Below, piece after piece: positions 33,347 through 40,523 of a stretch of DNA of 64,000 bases. This stretch comes from Rhizobium gallicum bv. gallicum R602sp. Its GTDB lineage: Bacteria; Pseudomonadota; Alphaproteobacteria; Rhizobiales; Rhizobiaceae. The DNA lies in the NCBI RefSeq assembly GCF_000816845.1, contig NZ_CP006877.1, positions 1,803,501 to 1,867,500 of the forward strand. Reading direction: 5' to 3'. The notes beneath the pieces are model-generated. The model was not told the DNA's origin and did no database searches. It saw only the letters and a list, made by a program, of their open reading frames with translations. Numbering within the stretch: the stretch's first letter is position 1; each line of letters opens with the position of its first letter. The translations under genes and the position numbers were made by a program.

Positions 33347-34558
33347 ATGAAACATTTCGAAGTGGCGGTGATCGGCGGCGGTCTCGCCGGCATGGTGGCC
33401 GCGATCGCACTGGCGCGCGGCGGCCGCAGCGTGGCGCTGATTGCGCCTCCCGCCGCGACCGAGGACCGGCGCACGACGGCCCTGATGGATCAGTCGATCC
33501 GCTTCCTTGATCGCCTGGCTCTCTGGGAAAAGCTGAAGCCCGAGACCGCGCCGCTGAAAAGCATGCGCATCATCGACGGCACACGTCGCCTGCTGCGTGC
33601 ACCAACCACGACGTTCCGCTCCGTCGAAGTCGAGCTCGATGCCTTCGGCTACAACTTCCCGAACAAGGCTTTGACCGAGGTGCTCGAGGCGGCGGTCGCC
33701 ATCGAAGGCAATATCACGCGCTTCACTGCTTTTGCTGACAGCATTGATATCGGCGAGAATGCCGTTTCCATTATGCTGGCGGGCGGCGAGATGCTGTCTG
33801 CAGATTTTGCTGCCGGCGCCGACGGTCGCAAGTCGAAGCTTAGAGAAAAAGCCGGCATTGGCGCGCGCAACTGGTCCTATCCACAGTCGGCCATGGTGCT
33901 GAATTTCGGCCATTCGCTGCCGCACGAAAACACCTCGACGGAATTTCATACCGAATGCGGCCCCTTTACCCAGGTACCCTTGCGCGGCAATCGCTCCAGC
34001 CTCGTCTGGGTACAGAATCCGTCGGATGCTGCCGCCGGCCTCGAATTGTCGCTTGCCGAATTGAGCAATGTCGTCGAAGAGCGGATGCAGTCGCTGCTCG
34101 GCAAGGTGAGCGTCGAGGAAGGCGTCCAGATTTGGCCGCTTTCGGGCATGGTGGCGCACCGCTTCGGCAAGGGCCGGATGGCGCTGATCGGGGAAGCCGC
34201 GCACGTTTTCCCGCCGATCGGAGCACAAGGCCTCAATCTCAGCCTGCGCGATATCATGGCGTTGACGGATATTCTCTGCGACCGGGCCGAACTGCCGATA
34301 CCAGCCGATTCGGGCGATCGGTTTGACCGCAGGCGCCGCGCCGACATCATGACGCGAACGGTCAGCGTCGATTTGCTGAACCGCTCGCTTCTCTCCGGTT
34401 TCCTGCCGGTGCAGATGCTGCGCGCCGCGGGCCTCCACATGCTCTCGGCGTTTCCACCTCTACGCAGCGTCGTCATGCGCGAAGGCATAGAGCCGGGTCG
34501 CGGATTGCGTGATATTCCGACTGCCTTGCGGGAAAAACTCAGCCGGAAGAAAGGCTGA
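33347..34558 (+). CDS. UbiH/UbiF family FAD-dependent hydroxylase
   Basis: 403-residue flavin monooxygenase. FAD motif VIGGGLAGMVAAIALARGG at the N-terminus, and the second FAD motif LIGEAAHVFPPIGAQGLNLSLRD near residue 285. Relatives hydroxylate the ubiquinone ring (UbiF, UbiH, UbiL). The exact ring position cannot be assigned from sequence. It follows DUF934 by 36 bases, so it may be cotranscribed with the sulfite genes or have its own promoter. Confidence 0.88.
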   Translation: MKHFEVAVIGGGLAGMVAAIALARGGRSVALIAPPAATEDRRTTALMDQSIRFLDRLALWEKLKPETAPLKSMRIIDGTRRLLRAPTTTFRSVEVELDAFGYNFPNKALTEVLEAAVAIEGNITRFTAFADSIDIGENAVSIMLAGGEMLSADFAAGADGRKSKLREKAGIGARNWSYPQSAMVLNFGHSLPHENTSTEFHTECGPFTQVPLRGNRSSLVWVQNPSDAAAGLELSLAELSNVVEERMQSLLGKVSVEEGVQIWPLSGMVAHRFGKGRMALIGEAAHVFPPIGAQGLNLSLRDIMALTDILCDRAELPIPADSGDRFDRRRRADIMTRTVSVDLLNRSLLSGFLPVQMLRAAGLHMLSAFPPLRSVVMREGIEPGRGLRDIPTALREKLSRKKG

Positions 34559-34616
34559 ACTGATCGCGGTCGGTACGGCGGCTTACTCTTTGCAAGGCAG
34601 GCATGATTTGCTGCCT

Positions 34617-35366
34617 TTAGCCAATCCGCATCAAGATCGGAAAGGTCTGCTGGAACCAGATGGCAGTATCGCTGACGAAACCGAAGATGAAGGCAAGCCC
34701 CGTGAGCACGAGGAAGCCTCCCATGATCTTTTCGATCGTGCCGAGATGGCGGCGGAAGCGCGCCAGAAAATTCATGAAGGCACCGGAAAAGCCTGCGGCG
34801 ATCCAAAAGGGAATAGCGAGGCCGAGCGAATAGACGGCGAGAAGCCCCGCGCCGGAGCCGACGGTCTCGCGCGATGCTGCAACCCCCAAAATGGCACCGA
34901 GCACCGGCCCGATGCAGGGCGTCCAGCCGAAAGCGAAGGCGAGCCCCATGATATAGGCGCCGGTCAGCGTCGCCGGCTTTCCGCCGCTCTGGAAACGGGC
35001 CTCGCGGGCGAAAAGCCCGATTCGGAAGACGCCGAGGAAGTTTAGTCCCATGAGGATGATGATGAGGCCGCCGATCTTTGCCAGAAGGTCCAGATGCTGG
35101 CGCAGCAGCATTCCGATGCTGGAAGCGCCGGCGCCCAGCGCGACGAAGACCGTGGCGAACCCGAGCGTGAAGAACAGCGCCGAAAACAGCACCCCGCGGC
35201 GGACATCGGGCGCAACCGCAACAGCATTGCCGCCCCGGAACTGCTCGACGGATATCCCCGCCATGTAGCAGAGATAGGGCGGAACGAGGGGAAGCACGCA
35301 GGGGGAGAGAAAGGAGAGGGCACCCGCAAGCAGGGCGCTCAACAGGGAAATATCGGCAATCGACAC
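34617..35366 (-). CDS. ccdA: cytochrome c biogenesis protein CcdA
   Basis: 249 residues from a GTG at 35366 with GGAGAGA six bases upstream; the open frame extends further but without membrane or family features. Six membrane helices with the redox cysteines in SFLSPCVLPLVPPY and FGWTPCIGPVLG. Carries electrons from cytoplasmic thioredoxin to periplasmic thiol-disulfide proteins used in cytochrome c maturation. Convergent with the UbiH-type gene. Confidence 0.93.
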   Translation of the reverse strand: MSIADISLLSALLAGALSFLSPCVLPLVPPYLCYMAGISVEQFRGGNAVAVAPDVRRGVLFSALFFTLGFATVFVALGAGASSIGMLLRQHLDLLAKIGGLIIILMGLNFLGVFRIGLFAREARFQSGGKPATLTGAYIMGLAFAFGWTPCIGPVLGAILGVAASRETVGSGAGLLAVYSLGLAIPFWIAAGFSGAFMNFLARFRRHLGTIEKIMGGFLVLTGLAFIFGFVSDTAIWFQQTFPILMRIG

Positions 35367-35560
35367 GCATTCTCTCCGGCTGCAATCTGGCGGATGTTTA
35401 GCGCCGCAAACAACCGAAAGCCAATCACCTTTTCGAGCCCCGGCAAGAAATATGCCTAACGCGGCGAAAAAGGGAGATTTTTCGGTTGACCGCAATAGGT
35501 CGCCTGCATATGTTCCGCGCACTTCCGGCCGGGGCTGTTTTTGAGTTCAAGGCGTCAAGG

Positions 35561-35636
35561 GAGAGCGTAGCTCAGCTGGTAGAGCAACTGACTTTTAATC
35601 AGTAGGTCCCGGGTTCGAACCCCGGCGCTCTCACCA
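35561..35636 (+). tRNA. tRNA-Lys (anticodon UUU)
   Basis: 76-base cloverleaf: acceptor GAGAGCG pairs with CGCTCTC, D arm GCTC/GAGC, anticodon loop CTTTTAA with UUU at 35594-35596, T arm CCGGG-TTCGAAC-CCCGG, and an encoded 3' ACCA. The decayed region starts directly downstream, as expected where a mobile element used the tRNA gene as an attachment site. Confidence 0.98.
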
Positions 35637-35861
35637 AAAATTTACCAGCGAAATCAGATTCTTACCGACACTCCTAGATGGTTTTTTGGCGAGATCATGA
35701 GGCGAAATTACCTGATTCTTACGGCGTTTACGGCACATGTGCTAAGATTGCCGGCACATGAATGGCAAACGGCACACGTTTATGCGAGGTCCTCTGAGAT
35801 CCTGTCGAATGCATCTTTGTGATTCTCGCTAGGGAAGAGGGCGATCGATGACGGGACGGCC
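35637..35861. other. non-coding stretch after tRNA-Lys
   Basis: No gene supported. It contains two related words, GATTCTTACCG (about 35660) and GATTCTTACGG (about 35713), and three near-repeats of CGGCACA (35733-35780). These may be remnants of an element's end; no integrase is recognisable and I found no second copy of the tRNA 3' end in the window. Confidence 0.4.
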
Positions 35862-36047
35862 CTACCGCCACCGCGGCTCTCGTGTTGCGTTGTGCAGCAA
35901 TTCGCTGGCGGACGCAAATGGTCCAAACAATTGTAGAAGTCGAGCCTCTTCTTTCTCGTTGAGCCGGCGCCGCTTGGAAAAATCCTTGACTGACCAAACA
36001 CGTGTCGTGGCTCCGGTGCCGACGATATTAGGTTCAACTCGCTGCAT
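35862..36047 (-). CDS. small protein, paralogue 1 of a 61-residue family
   Basis: 61 residues, with GGAGGAG five bases before the ATG. It shares 37 of 61 positions, without gaps, with the gene at 38138-38323, and its core also matches the protein at 39940-40149. The core reads VWSVKDFSKRRRLNEKEEARL then LFGPFASASELLHNA: an amphipathic two- or three-helix unit, basic and without cysteines. It resembles the end of DUF3606-type proteins. Not a named family to my knowledge; the role is unknown. DNA binding by a helix-turn-helix-like unit is possible but unproven. Confidence 0.75.
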   Translation of the reverse strand: MQRVEPNIVGTGATTRVWSVKDFSKRRRLNEKEEARLLQLFGPFASASELLHNATREPRWR

Positions 36048-36080
36048 ACGCTACTCCTCCCATACAGTTGGGGAGACCTA

Positions 36081-36113
36081 TACCAAAGTATAATTTAGAA
36101 ATAAATAAAATAA
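36081..36113 (-). promoter_or_regulatory. conserved upstream element, copy 1
   Basis: AT-rich 33-base block 34 bases ahead of paralogue 1, matching 28 of 33 positions with 38354-38386 ahead of paralogue 2. On the coding strand it includes TTCTAAATTA and a -10-like TATACT, so it may be the promoter or a regulator site. Confidence 0.55.
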
Positions 36114-36225
36114 GACGTGTGACGCTTTTTTTGCGTCGTTCACCCATCCGCATGGCGCTGCCTCCTCCGGCAACGTGATGATCTGCGGCCGGTTGAGCTT
36201 GCAATTAGGCTCCCTGCCGCTTTTG

Positions 36226-36408
36226 CTATTTGATCTTTTCTGCCGCCTTATTCGCGGCGTCACGATCTGAGCCGTGCTTCTTCACGATCTTCTCAGCCTG
36301 CTCCTTTGAGATGCCGTGCTTCTTCGCGAAGTAGCTCACCTCGTACGGTTCACCAGCCGCTACCCGGCTCCGGTCAGGTTTGCCACGCTTGCTCTTGTCG
36401 TCTGCCAT
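36226..36408 (-). CDS. DUF3606 small protein
   Basis: 60 residues: MADDKSKRGKPDRSRVAAGE then a Lys-rich helical part with YFAKKHGISKEQAEKIVKKHG. This is the DUF3606 pattern, small proteins common in rhizobia and of unknown function. AGGAGGACCACA gives a strong ribosome binding site at the ATG 36408; longer readings upstream are not supported. A near-perfect EcfG promoter lies upstream, so it is probably a general-stress gene. Confidence 0.82.
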   Translation of the reverse strand: MADDKSKRGKPDRSRVAAGEPYEVSYFAKKHGISKEQAEKIVKKHGSDRDAANKAAEKIK

Positions 36409-36436
36409 TGTGGTCCTCCTTCCACTGCAGGTTCTG

Positions 36437-36461
36437 AACGTATGACCGAATCCAAGGTTCC
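36437..36461 (-). promoter_or_regulatory. EcfG (RpoE4) general-stress promoter
   Basis: On the minus strand GGAAC (36461-36457), 16 bases, then CGTT (36440-36437), exactly the EcfG consensus of alphaproteobacteria. The -10 element ends 28 bases before the DUF3606 ATG. Confidence 0.8.
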
Positions 36462-36513
36462 CCATCGACGCAGCGGGCCAAAGTCTGGCATCGTCTTTAC
36501 GATACCAGCAGAG

Positions 36514-36720
36514 TGAAAACCACCGCGCCAATACCAGTTGGCAATGGAGCCGCTTTGTCGTTTCTGCCTGATCACAGAAGAAGTGACCGAGGCCACGATC
36601 GTCGACCACATCAATGCTCATAAAGGCAATGGCGAACTTTTCTTCGATCAGTCGAACCTGCCGTCATTGTGCAAACATCAAGCCTCGTGTTCTTCGCTGG
36701 ATACAGGGTTTGCGACGGCA
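36514..36720 (+). pseudogene. HNH endonuclease remnant
   Basis: The frame after a TGA at about 36511 reads QLAMEPLCRFCLITEEVT, then ATIVDHINAHKGN, then LPSLCKHQ: the two zinc CxxC-type parts and the VDHI core of phage-type HNH nucleases. The usual N-terminal Trp/Arg-rich region is cut off by the stop, and after LCKH the expected CH motif and Lys-rich end are missing, so the gene is broken. The frame runs on to 36984 without family likeness. Confidence 0.6.
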
Positions 36721-37192
36721 TTTTTGACCGCGGCTATGGTGCGGCCAGCGCCAGAAGCCGCACGGATTGCCGTAATGCAGGCCGCCAACGAATCCCTACA
36801 AAACAATATTCAGGAGCTCCAGCGTGAAGCTGGTAAGATCCTGATGCCGGAAAGCCTGTGCTTGGTGCTCCCAGCGTGCGCCGAGCAAGTCAGGCATGAA
36901 AGAAATCAAGGGCGAACGCCGTGCCTTGAATGTCATCGGCCAACTTTGCGCATGCAGGCGGTTGGATCTCGACCTCGACAATGAAGTGAAGCCTGTTCGG
37001 CACCATCAGCATACCTCCCCAATGTGCCCGCGCCGTACTTAGGTGGCGCTCGTGAAAGGCGGATCGCGTAGCAGTGCAAGGGTCATTGCACATCACAGGA
37101 GGGCTGTAGCCACGCGACCCGGTTTCTAACATTCAAGACTGTCAAATGTTCCTGGCTTGACGCGCTGTCGGCTTTGATCGGCCGGAAAGTGG
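36721..37192. other. 472-base stretch without a supported gene
   Basis: Frames are open on both strands in places, but none shows a family motif, a good ribosome binding site or a credible start. Probably decayed sequence downstream of the HNH remnant. Confidence 0.4.
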
Positions 37193-37582
37193 TCAATCAC
37201 GAGGCGTGACGGCACTTGCCGGATCGTAGTTGAAAACCTCCAGCGCCACCGGAAATGAAAACTCCCAGATAGGATCATCATATCGACGCAAGGTCTTCAC
37301 TATCCGTCCATCCTTATCGGAATCCCAAAGGTCCATATTGGCGCGTTGTCGGGAAATTTGTGACAACAAGCGACGTTCCCACCGGTCCGAATGCTTCCTC
37401 GCTGCGTGTAGAATGAAGGCAATCGCCGAACCGATGAACTCGGGGCAGGTCTTTGCTGAAGTCGGACCGCTTACCCGCTTGTTGGTCGGCTGATCTATGA
37501 GGTTATGAACCTGGAACCCGACGCCGCTCCTGGGTAGGGTGTGAATCCTTGCGCTATTCGATCTGAGCGCGGACGCGAGGCT
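37193..37582 (-). pseudogene. open frame without start, possible gene remnant
   Basis: 129 codons are open on the minus strand between in-frame stops, with no ATG in the first two thirds. The composition looks like real protein: ARKHSDRWERRLLSQ, DLWDSDKDGRIVKTLRRYDD and PIWEFSFPVALEVFNYDP, rich in Trp, Asp and aromatic residues. I do not recognise it. It may be the 3' part of a truncated gene. The opposite strand has a shorter frame that looks less protein-like. Confidence 0.4.
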
Positions 37583-37713
37583 TTACGGACTGCGGCTGAT
37601 GAAACATCCGACAGAAGGCGCTTCACATACGTTGCGCAGGCCGGGAAGGTGCATGACACGTTCTACGAAAGGGCAAAGTGGCGCCGGGAAGCGCCGTAGG
37701 CAGCGAACGACCA

Positions 37714-37917
37714 TCACTCCGCAGCGAAAGGTGCTGCATAGCGGCTCGAATCTCGTTCGATAGCATCCAGAGAGTTCATCAAGTCGACAAAGTCACAGGC
37801 TTCGGCCCAAGACATGCCACTCACCTTCACGTCACCAAGCGTGGCAGGCTCCATCGTGAGCCCATCCACAACAAGCCACTTGTCATCGACTTCATGTCGA
37901 AGATTGAAACGTCGCAT
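37714..37917 (-). CDS. small hypothetical protein
   Basis: 67 residues from the ATG at 37917, with TTTGGAGA eight bases upstream. Sequence begins MRRFNLRHEVDDKWLVVDG and continues acidic, with MSWAEACDFVDLMNSLDAIE, probably one beta hairpin plus a helix. It has the look of the many small rhizobial orphan proteins; no function can be given. Upstream is a GTTAAC-spaced repeat that could be an operator. Confidence 0.6.
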   Translation of the reverse strand: MRRFNLRHEVDDKWLVVDGLTMEPATLGDVKVSGMSWAEACDFVDLMNSLDAIERDSSRYAAPFAAE

Positions 37918-37977
37918 CGCAAAGTCTCCAAACGGTGAACCGCGGTACCATATTTTAGGAGGGATGAATATGAGAAA

Positions 37978-37993
37978 GTTAACCGCCGTTAAC
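37978..37993. promoter_or_regulatory. paired GTTAAC motif
   Basis: GTTAAC-CGCC-GTTAAC, two identical self-complementary hexamers spaced by four bases, 61 bases ahead of the small gene at 37714-37917. Possible operator. Confidence 0.3.
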
Positions 37994-38018
37994 GATAAAA
38001 TATCGCGATCAGCAAAGC

Positions 38019-38035
38019 CACCGGCGTAGCCGGTG
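38019..38035. terminator. GC-rich hairpin
   Basis: CACCGG-CGTAG-CCGGTG, perfect 6-bp stem, no T run. It may end a transcript in the small-gene region; weakly supported. Confidence 0.3.
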
Positions 38036-38137
38036 CACACCAAGACTGGGAAAATCGGTTACAAATACAAAACGTATTCCGAGGCCGCTATCGCGCTCAA
38101 GGCCAACCAAGCGAAACGCAGCAGGACGCGCTCACGA

Positions 38138-38323
38138 TTACCGCCACTTCGGTGCCCGTTTGGCGTTGTGCATGAGCTCGCATGCAGTCGCGAATGGACC
38201 AAACAGCTGAAGTAGTCTCGTTTCTTCTTCCTCGTCCAATCGATGTCGCGCGCAGAACTCGGTCACCGACCAGACCTTCGTTGCCATATTGGAATCTGCA
38301 TTTTCCGGCTCAACGCGTTCCAT
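38138..38323 (-). CDS. small protein, paralogue 2 of a 61-residue family
   Basis: 61 residues, GGGAGGA five bases before the ATG. Core VWSVTEFCARHRLDEEEETRL followed by LFGPFATACELMHNAKR. Same length as paralogue 1, with 37 identical positions and a shared upstream element, so the two are a recent duplication of gene plus promoter. It contains two cysteines that paralogue 1 lacks. Function unknown; see the finding on this family. Confidence 0.75.
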   Translation of the reverse strand: MERVEPENADSNMATKVWSVTEFCARHRLDEEEETRLLQLFGPFATACELMHNAKRAPKWR

Positions 38324-38353
38324 GGAATCCTCCCGCTCCTAATGCGAGAACAC

Positions 38354-38386
38354 TACTAAAGTCTAATTTAGAAGCAAATGAAATAA
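38354..38386 (-). promoter_or_regulatory. conserved upstream element, copy 2
   Basis: 33-base block 31 bases ahead of paralogue 2; 28 of 33 positions match copy 1. Coding-strand TTCTAAATTAGACTTT is the best conserved part. Confidence 0.55.
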
Positions 38387-38388
38387 CA

Positions 38389-38550
38389 ATGCAGGCGGGA
38401 TATTTGTTGCTCTCCAATGCCAGCCCTCGCGCGCCTCAAGCCAAGGCCGGCATGCAGGAGCACATCGCTCAGTTGCTTCGCGCGATCGAAGGCGTGGCTA
38501 ACCGCATCGACGGTCTGACGAGCGGCTTGAAAGGGCGTTTGAGCGGATAA
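38389..38550 (+). CDS. possible 53-residue protein
   Basis: ATG at 38389 followed by MQAGYLLLSNASPRAPQAK and a helical IAQLLRAIEGVANRIDGL end. It starts inside the upstream element region of paralogue 2 and has no good ribosome binding site. The C-terminal half looks like an amphipathic helix or coiled coil. Unrecognised; it may be a phage-derived fragment or chance. Confidence 0.3.
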   Translation: MQAGYLLLSNASPRAPQAKAGMQEHIAQLLRAIEGVANRIDGLTSGLKGRLSG

Positions 38551-38622
38551 CGAAACGACGCGCAGTTGACGGCGTGTTCTGGGGCATCCACGCGGTGATT
38601 AACCCTACATATTGGCCGTCTC

Positions 38623-38948
38623 ATGACATCGTTGGTTAATGCCGACCGCCGCTTGCACAGCGGTGTCGGGAACCAGAATTTCACGGGCGCGGAAGTGGCG
38701 ATCTACCTGCCTGAACCCGTGGCTGCGTTCCCATCCGGCATTGGAGCCTTCGGCACGGTCTTCGAACCTGCCGACATCGTCTCGGCCCCCGCGACAGCAA
38801 TGTCATCAACTACGGCGTCGGCAACGGTCTGCACATCAATTGGGCGAACGGCACGGCTAAGGTGGCAATCTTGACCGCGTTTAAGACGTTCAGGCGATCG
38901 GATATCCAACGATATGACCGAATAGGCGTCGGGCAGATCTCAAAATAA
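38623..38948 (+). pseudogene. frameshifted unknown gene remnant
   Basis: The first frame from ATG 38623 reads ADRRLHSGVGNQNFTGAEVA and continues to about 38795; the protein-like sequence then jumps to another frame (NVINYGVGNGLHINWANGTA and KVAILTAF) and stops at 38948. The change of frame near 38793-38800 indicates a small indel. I do not recognise the product; the Gly/Asn-rich pattern recalls phage structural proteins, but that is only an impression. Confidence 0.45.
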
Positions 38949-39168
38949 CATCACTTAGCGAAGGTTGAGGGCCGTGAAGGAACTCTACGCCAGCGCGGGT
39001 CAACGAGAAATGCATGCAGACGTCGAAGCCGGAGCTGTTTTCCTCAACTAGATCCATCTCCCAGGCCTCACTGAGACCCGGCAAATTGGTATTCATTTCC
39101 TCAGAATCGGACACCGGGTATCGGGCCCATGCCTCAACGGTCAGAAGCGCATTTCGGATTTGTGTCAT
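38890..39168 (-). CDS. small hypothetical protein
   Basis: 92 residues from the ATG at 39168; the longer frame upstream is Arg/Ser-rich and looks like a shadow. Sequence: MTQIRNALLTVEAWARYPVS, an acidic middle with GLSEAWEMDLVEENSSGFDV, then a basic end. No clear ribosome binding site. Overlaps the frameshifted plus-strand remnant at its 3' end. Function unknown. Confidence 0.4.
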   Translation of the reverse strand: MTQIRNALLTVEAWARYPVSDSEEMNTNLPGLSEAWEMDLVEENSSGFDVCMHFSLTRAGVEFLHGPQPSLSDVILRSARRLFGHIVGYPIA

Positions 39169-39329
39169 GCAAGTATCGCAAGTCCCAGAAAGTTGATTAA
39201 CCGAACAAGAAATACTTAAGCATACTTGAAATTTATTGTCGAGTGACTTGGAAGTGACACATGGACTATTTTTGGGGGGTGCCGGGGTAGCAAGGCGGCG
39301 AAGATGACCAGCCAGCGATCCTGTAAACA

Positions 39330-39527
39330 GTGCTGTTCTTCTTTTGCGTGTTCGGCTTGATCTTCTGGAAGTACTTGGACAGCAAGCTAACTGCGGAACG
39401 AAATGAGACTGAGAAGGTTGCCGAACCCCTTGCGGCACCTAGGCTGCATACGGCTGAGCACTATGTCTCCAAGCGGGGACCTCGGCAAACCACAGATCAG
39501 ATCATGGACGCGATGCGGATCGGCTAA
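39330..39527 (+). CDS. possible small membrane protein
   Basis: 65 residues from a GTG, starting with a hydrophobic helix (LFFFCVFGLIFWKYLDSKL) and followed by a charged tail ending TTDQIMDAMRIG. The amphiphilic layout is plausible for a one-pass membrane protein, but start and ribosome binding site are weak and no family is recognised. Confidence 0.3.
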   Translation: MLFFFCVFGLIFWKYLDSKLTAERNETEKVAEPLAAPRLHTAEHYVSKRGPRQTTDQIMDAMRIG

Positions 39528-39939
39528 GAAGCAGCAGAATTGCTGACAGTCGGGCCCGCCTTCGAGCAGGCATTTTGCGCCTCCGGATCCGAGAACGTAA
39601 TGGCGGAGACCCAGCCGCGGACCTCCTGTAGCCCGATTGCCAGGTCTCCTGCCGTAGCGGGGAGGGGTGTTCTACGGCCCGATAACGTTGATCGGCTTTC
39701 GTTGAGTCGGTCCATTTCAATGAACCGGTAAGGATAATAGCCGGTAAATATCCACCGCATGCGTCTCGATCCGAGGCATCATTAGAAGGAGTCTCCCACA
39801 CCAACTGACGCCGAGTGTTTCGTTATGCGCCGCGGAGGGCTCGACGGTTCGAGCCTTTAGTCTGTCGTTTTTCGGGCTTCAGCAAGCTTCCCAACCGCCC
39901 TGAGCGCCCTAACTTCCGGGTTGTATAAAGGAGGTTGCC
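39528..39939. other. 412-base stretch without a supported gene
   Basis: Competing frames of 60-100 codons on both strands; the minus-strand frame 39524-39715 (MDRLNESRSTLSG start) is the most protein-like but lacks a ribosome binding site. GC rises again toward 39900. Contains the promoter for the next gene. Confidence 0.35.
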
Positions 39940-40149
39940 ATGGCCGAATCTGCCAATCAGACGGTGCCGACGCGCAGAGTGTTGCGCGGCCGGCCTTACA
40001 GCATAAACGAATTCGCCCGGAAATACCGTTTGGATGAAAAGGAGGCCAAGCGGCTCTATGAAAAATTCGGACCGTCGGCGACCGAGCTCGATCTCCTGAT
40101 GGCCGCCAAGCGCAAGCCGCCGAGGCTGCCGCTGGATTTCGACGCCTGA
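39940..40149 (+). CDS. small protein related to the 61-residue family
   Basis: 69 residues, AAAGGAGG seven bases ahead of the ATG. After a 17-residue N-terminal extension the core PYSINEFARKYRLDEKEAKRL and KFGPSATELDLLMAAKRKPP aligns with both 61-residue proteins (S..EF..R.RLDE.E..RL...FGP.AT...L..AKR.P). It overlaps the next gene by one base (TGATG), so the two are translationally coupled. It lacks the AT-rich upstream element. Function unknown. Confidence 0.8.
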   Translation: MAESANQTVPTRRVLRGRPYSINEFARKYRLDEKEAKRLYEKFGPSATELDLLMAAKRKPPRLPLDFDA

Positions 40150-40523
40150 TGAGAATGCGCACTGGGGGCTGCCTTTGCGGCGCCGTCAGATATGAAGTGA
40201 AGGGCGAGCCGCTTCGTGCCGGGCTATGCCACTGTGCGGACTGCCGGAAAGAGAGCGGCTCGGCCTTCGTCACGTTCGCCGTATGGCCGCTCGCGGCATT
40301 CGAGCATTCCGGTTCGGTCGCGACATATGAAGGCCGCAGCTTCTGTCCGGCGTGCGGCGGTCGGCTGTTTTGTCTTACCGAGAAGGAGGCGGAGCTCCGA
40401 CTTGGATCTCTCGATGATGCGCCGATGGAAATCGAGCCGCTCTACGAGGTGTGGATCAAACGCCGCGAAAGCTGGCTGCATCCGCTGCAGGGGAGCGACC
40501 AGTATCAGGAAGATGCCGGCTAA
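40149..40523 (+). CDS. GFA/CENP-V family zinc protein
   Basis: 124 residues with zinc sites GGCLCGAVRY, CHCADCRK and CPACGGRLF, the layout of the GFA (glutathione-dependent formaldehyde-activating) fold. Most members are not formaldehyde enzymes, so the role is open; small-molecule thiol adduct chemistry is plausible. Coupled to the preceding small protein. Confidence 0.88.
   Translation: MRMRTGGCLCGAVRYEVKGEPLRAGLCHCADCRKESGSAFVTFAVWPLAAFEHSGSVATYEGRSFCPACGGRLFCLTEKEAELRLGSLDDAPMEIEPLYEVWIKRRESWLHPLQGSDQYQEDAG

Noticed and set aside
39502..39804. Overlapping 60-100-codon frames on both strands
   Set aside because: No ribosome binding sites and no family likeness; listed only as a stretch without supported genes.
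35561..39939. A direct repeat of the tRNA-Lys 3' end as a right attachment site
   Set aside because: No second copy of the T-arm and acceptor sequence was seen by eye in the downstream 4.3 kb.
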